Of a stretch of DNA of 64,000 nt, positions 62,397-64,000 are shown piece by piece. The DNA comes from Geomonas ferrireducens (GTDB lineage: Bacteria; Desulfobacterota; Desulfuromonadia; Geobacterales; Geobacteraceae). The notes beneath the pieces are model-generated. The model was not told where the DNA came from. It made no database searches and was given only the letters and a program-made list of their open reading frames with translations. The position numbers and the translations under genes were made by a program. Within the stretch, counting starts at the first letter, position 1; each line of letters starts with the position of its first letter. The stretch lies in NCBI RefSeq assembly GCF_004917065.1, contig NZ_SSYA01000002.1, positions 1,322,105 to 1,386,104 on the forward strand, written 5' to 3'.

Positions 62397-63674
62397 ATGA
62401 AGCAACACACCGAGATACTCATCATGATCCTGCTCGCCCTGCTCTACGTTGCCTCGGCCGCGGCGCAGGAGAACACCCTTTTGATGTTCAAGCTAAAACC
62501 CGGTGCGACAGGCAAGGTCTGCATGGACTGCCACGTCAACATCCAGGAGACGGTGAAAAAGCCGTTCGTGCACACCCCGGTCAAGTCCGGCGACTGCACC
62601 GGGTGCCACAACCCGCATACCTCGTCCCACGGTAAGCTACTCGCCGCCGACTCGAAGCAGATCTGCGCGCAGTGCCACGCCACGGTCATCCCGCCGGACG
62701 CACGCAGCAGCCACAAGCCGGTTGCCGAAGGGAACTGCATGAAGTGCCACAGCCCGCACGCCTCGGAAAACAGGTTCAACATGCTGCGCGCCGGCAACGC
62801 GCTCTGTCTCGACTGCCACAAGGCCATGGGCGACACCCTCGCCAAGGTGAAGCACAAGCACAGCCCCGTGACCACCGGCTGCCTCACCTGCCATCTCCCC
62901 CATGCCTCCAGCAAGGCGGGCTTCCTGCTCAAGGATGAGGTGCCGGCACTGTGCACCGGCTGCCATAAGGTGGACAAACCGATCTTCATCAAGCAGCACA
63001 TGAACTACCCCGTGGCCAAGGCGCGCTGCACCGCCTGCCACGACCCGCACGGCTCCGACATGCCGAGCCTCCTCTACAACAACGTGCACAAGCCGGTAGC
63101 CAGCAAGATGTGCAGCCAGTGCCACAACGATGCCACCTCAAGCTCCCCGTTGCAGACCAAGCGCAGCGGCTCCGAGCTCTGCAAGGAGTGCCACAGCGAC
63201 ATGGTGAACTCCACCTTCGTGAAGAACAAGGTGCACTGGCCCCTGCTGGGCAAGCAGGGTTGCCTCACCTGCCACAACCCCCACGCGGCCAAAGAGAAGG
63301 GGCTGCTCAAGGCGGATCTGATAACCGTCTGTGGCAGCTGCCACAAGGACACCATCCAGAGGCAGGAAAAGTCGCTCACCAAGCACGCCCCGGTCCAGAA
63401 CGGGAACTGCATGGCCTGCCACGATCCCCACGCATCGAACAGCCAGTTCCTGACCAACAAGCCGTCCATCATAGACGTCTGCGGCAAGTGCCACGACTGG
63501 CAGAAGCACTCCACCCACCCCATCGGGGACAAGATCAAGGACAAGCGCAACAAGAACCTGACCATGCAGTGCCTGAGCTGCCACCGCGCGCACGGAACCG
63601 AATACAAGCACTTCATCCCGTTCCCGACCACGAGCGATCTGTGCACCCAGTGCCATGACCAGTACAAGAGGTAA
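62397..63674 (+). CDS. 16-haem c-type cytochrome (doubled-CXXCH family)
   Basis: Exported cytochrome of 425 residues with a signal peptide (MKQHTEILIMILLALLYVAS, end about AAA). I count 16 CXXCH sites, again in CXXCHXPH pairs (CTGCHNPH, CMKCHSPH, CTACHDPH, CLTCHNPH, CMACHDPH), so it is a shorter relative of the 26-haem protein encoded 12 bases before it. It ends CTQCHDQYKR. Start supported by AGGAG. Both probably pass electrons between the periplasm and OmcS; which is inside or outside the outer membrane is not visible. Confidence 0.92.
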   Translation: MKQHTEILIMILLALLYVASAAAQENTLLMFKLKPGATGKVCMDCHVNIQETVKKPFVHTPVKSGDCTGCHNPHTSSHGKLLAADSKQICAQCHATVIPPDARSSHKPVAEGNCMKCHSPHASENRFNMLRAGNALCLDCHKAMGDTLAKVKHKHSPVTTGCLTCHLPHASSKAGFLLKDEVPALCTGCHKVDKPIFIKQHMNYPVAKARCTACHDPHGSDMPSLLYNNVHKPVASKMCSQCHNDATSSSPLQTKRSGSELCKECHSDMVNSTFVKNKVHWPLLGKQGCLTCHNPHAAKEKGLLKADLITVCGSCHKDTIQRQEKSLTKHAPVQNGNCMACHDPHASNSQFLTNKPSIIDVCGKCHDWQKHSTHPIGDKIKDKRNKNLTMQCLSCHRAHGTEYKHFIPFPTTSDLCTQCHDQYKR

Positions 63675-63680
63675 AAAGCC

Positions 63681-64000
63681 ATGTCTCGAATCTTCATGAA
63701 ATACGCCGTGCTCGGCTTCGTGCTCCTCGCCGCCACCGGCGCGTCGGCGACGGAGCGGCTAAAGCAGGTGACCGCGGTTTACCTGGACGACAAGGGGGGG
63801 GGGCTCGCCGCCCCAGAGGGGATCGCCTGCGACGCCAAGGGGGGGATCGTAGTCGCCGACACGGGGAACGGCCGCCTGCTGAAATACAGCTTCAAGGATG
63901 CCGGCATCTCCGGGGGGAGCGAGGTGAAAGTGCCGCAGCTGACCGTACCGACCCGGCTGCAACTCGACTCGAAGGGGGACATCTACGCCCTGGACAGCAA
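63681..64000 (+). CDS. NHL-repeat protein, truncated by the window end
   Basis: Open frame of at least 106 codons without a stop. A signal peptide (MKYAVLGFVLLAATGASA) leads to the first NHL-type blades (APEGIACDAKGGIVVADTGN and PTRLQLDSKGDIYALDS). A second propeller protein of this kind in the locus, after the one ahead of omcS. Codons 38-41 lie in a run of ten G (63794-63803). Start ATG at 63681 follows AAGAGG. Part of the same operon by its seven-base distance from the cytochrome gene. Confidence 0.8.
   Translation, partial: MSRIFMKYAVLGFVLLAATGASATERLKQVTAVYLDDKGGGLAAPEGIACDAKGGIVVADTGNGRLLKYSFKDAGISGGSEVKVPQLTVPTRLQLDSKGDIYALDS

Noticed and set aside
1..64000. CRISPR arrays, insertion sequences or prophage genes
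   Set aside because: No regularly spaced repeats of CRISPR type and no transposase, integrase or phage structural protein was seen; the only tandem repeats lie inside coding rods and linkers.

Overview
The window is GC-rich bacterial DNA, densely coding and without insertion sequences, phage genes or CRISPR arrays. The gene content points to Geobacteraceae (Geobacter, Geomonas or Citrifermentans type): many multiheme c-type cytochromes, an abundance of PAS/histidine-kinase signalling proteins, a hybrid-cluster protein, sigma-54 regulation, and an unmistakable OmcS homologue. The species cannot be fixed from the sequence alone.

Layout. Positions 1-5.4 kb hold small conserved genes (DUF1992, SseB, a flavodoxin/ferredoxin fusion) and a pair made of a solute-binding protein and a hybrid sensor kinase. 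From 5.4 to 17.6 kb there is a SPOR protein with a huge Ala/Lys/Glu repeat domain, a YkgJ-type Cys-cluster protein, an octaheme cytochrome of the tetrathionate-reductase type, metE, a cold-shock protein, a lipid A-type acyltransferase, a cupin, and an Lrp regulator beside a diaminopimelate-decarboxylase-like enzyme. From 17.7 to 25.4 kb a GGDEF-EAL protein, hcp with a perfect 22-bp palindrome just upstream, and a Cache-type hybrid kinase run leftward, followed by a small secreted Cys-rich protein. From 25.5 to 33.6 kb lie CsbD, a small zinc-ribbon-like protein, a four-gene TolC/HlyD/FtsX-permease/ATPase exporter, an OmpR-type two-component system and a PAS-like small protein. From 33.7 to 41 kb a Cys-rich MarR regulator accompanies a dihydrolipoamide-dehydrogenase-like flavoprotein with two MarR-type operators. 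A second module joins a kinase with a fused periplasmic solute-binding sensor, an NtrC-type regulator, and a dicarboxylate symporter behind a canonical sigma-54 promoter. From 41.3 to 47.8 kb a B12-type radical SAM protein overlaps a 1421-residue double-ASKHA activase/dehydratase-like protein, followed by a transglutaminase-like protein and a fragment of a tRNA-fMet 3' end.

The most interesting region is 48.2-64 kb, an OmcS cytochrome-nanowire locus. In order it holds a response regulator, its kinase, an NHL beta-propeller protein, the hexaheme nanowire cytochrome OmcS, a YVTN-propeller lipoprotein, an outer-membrane beta-barrel, two CsgG/LpoB-like lipoproteins, a parvulin prolyl isomerase, a 26-heme cytochrome, a 16-heme cytochrome and a second NHL protein cut by the window end. 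From memory this matches the omcS-companion (osc) assembly cluster of Geobacter sulfurreducens: OscD propeller, OscEFG channel-like, OscH prolyl-isomerase chaperone. The inferred division of labour is that the prolyl isomerase folds the cytochromes, the lipoprotein/barrel set exports them, the propellers shape or organise them on the surface, and the two large cytochromes link the periplasm to the filament. Repeated TTACC-type boxes, hairpins between genes and a G10 tract suggest regulatory layers that deserve testing.
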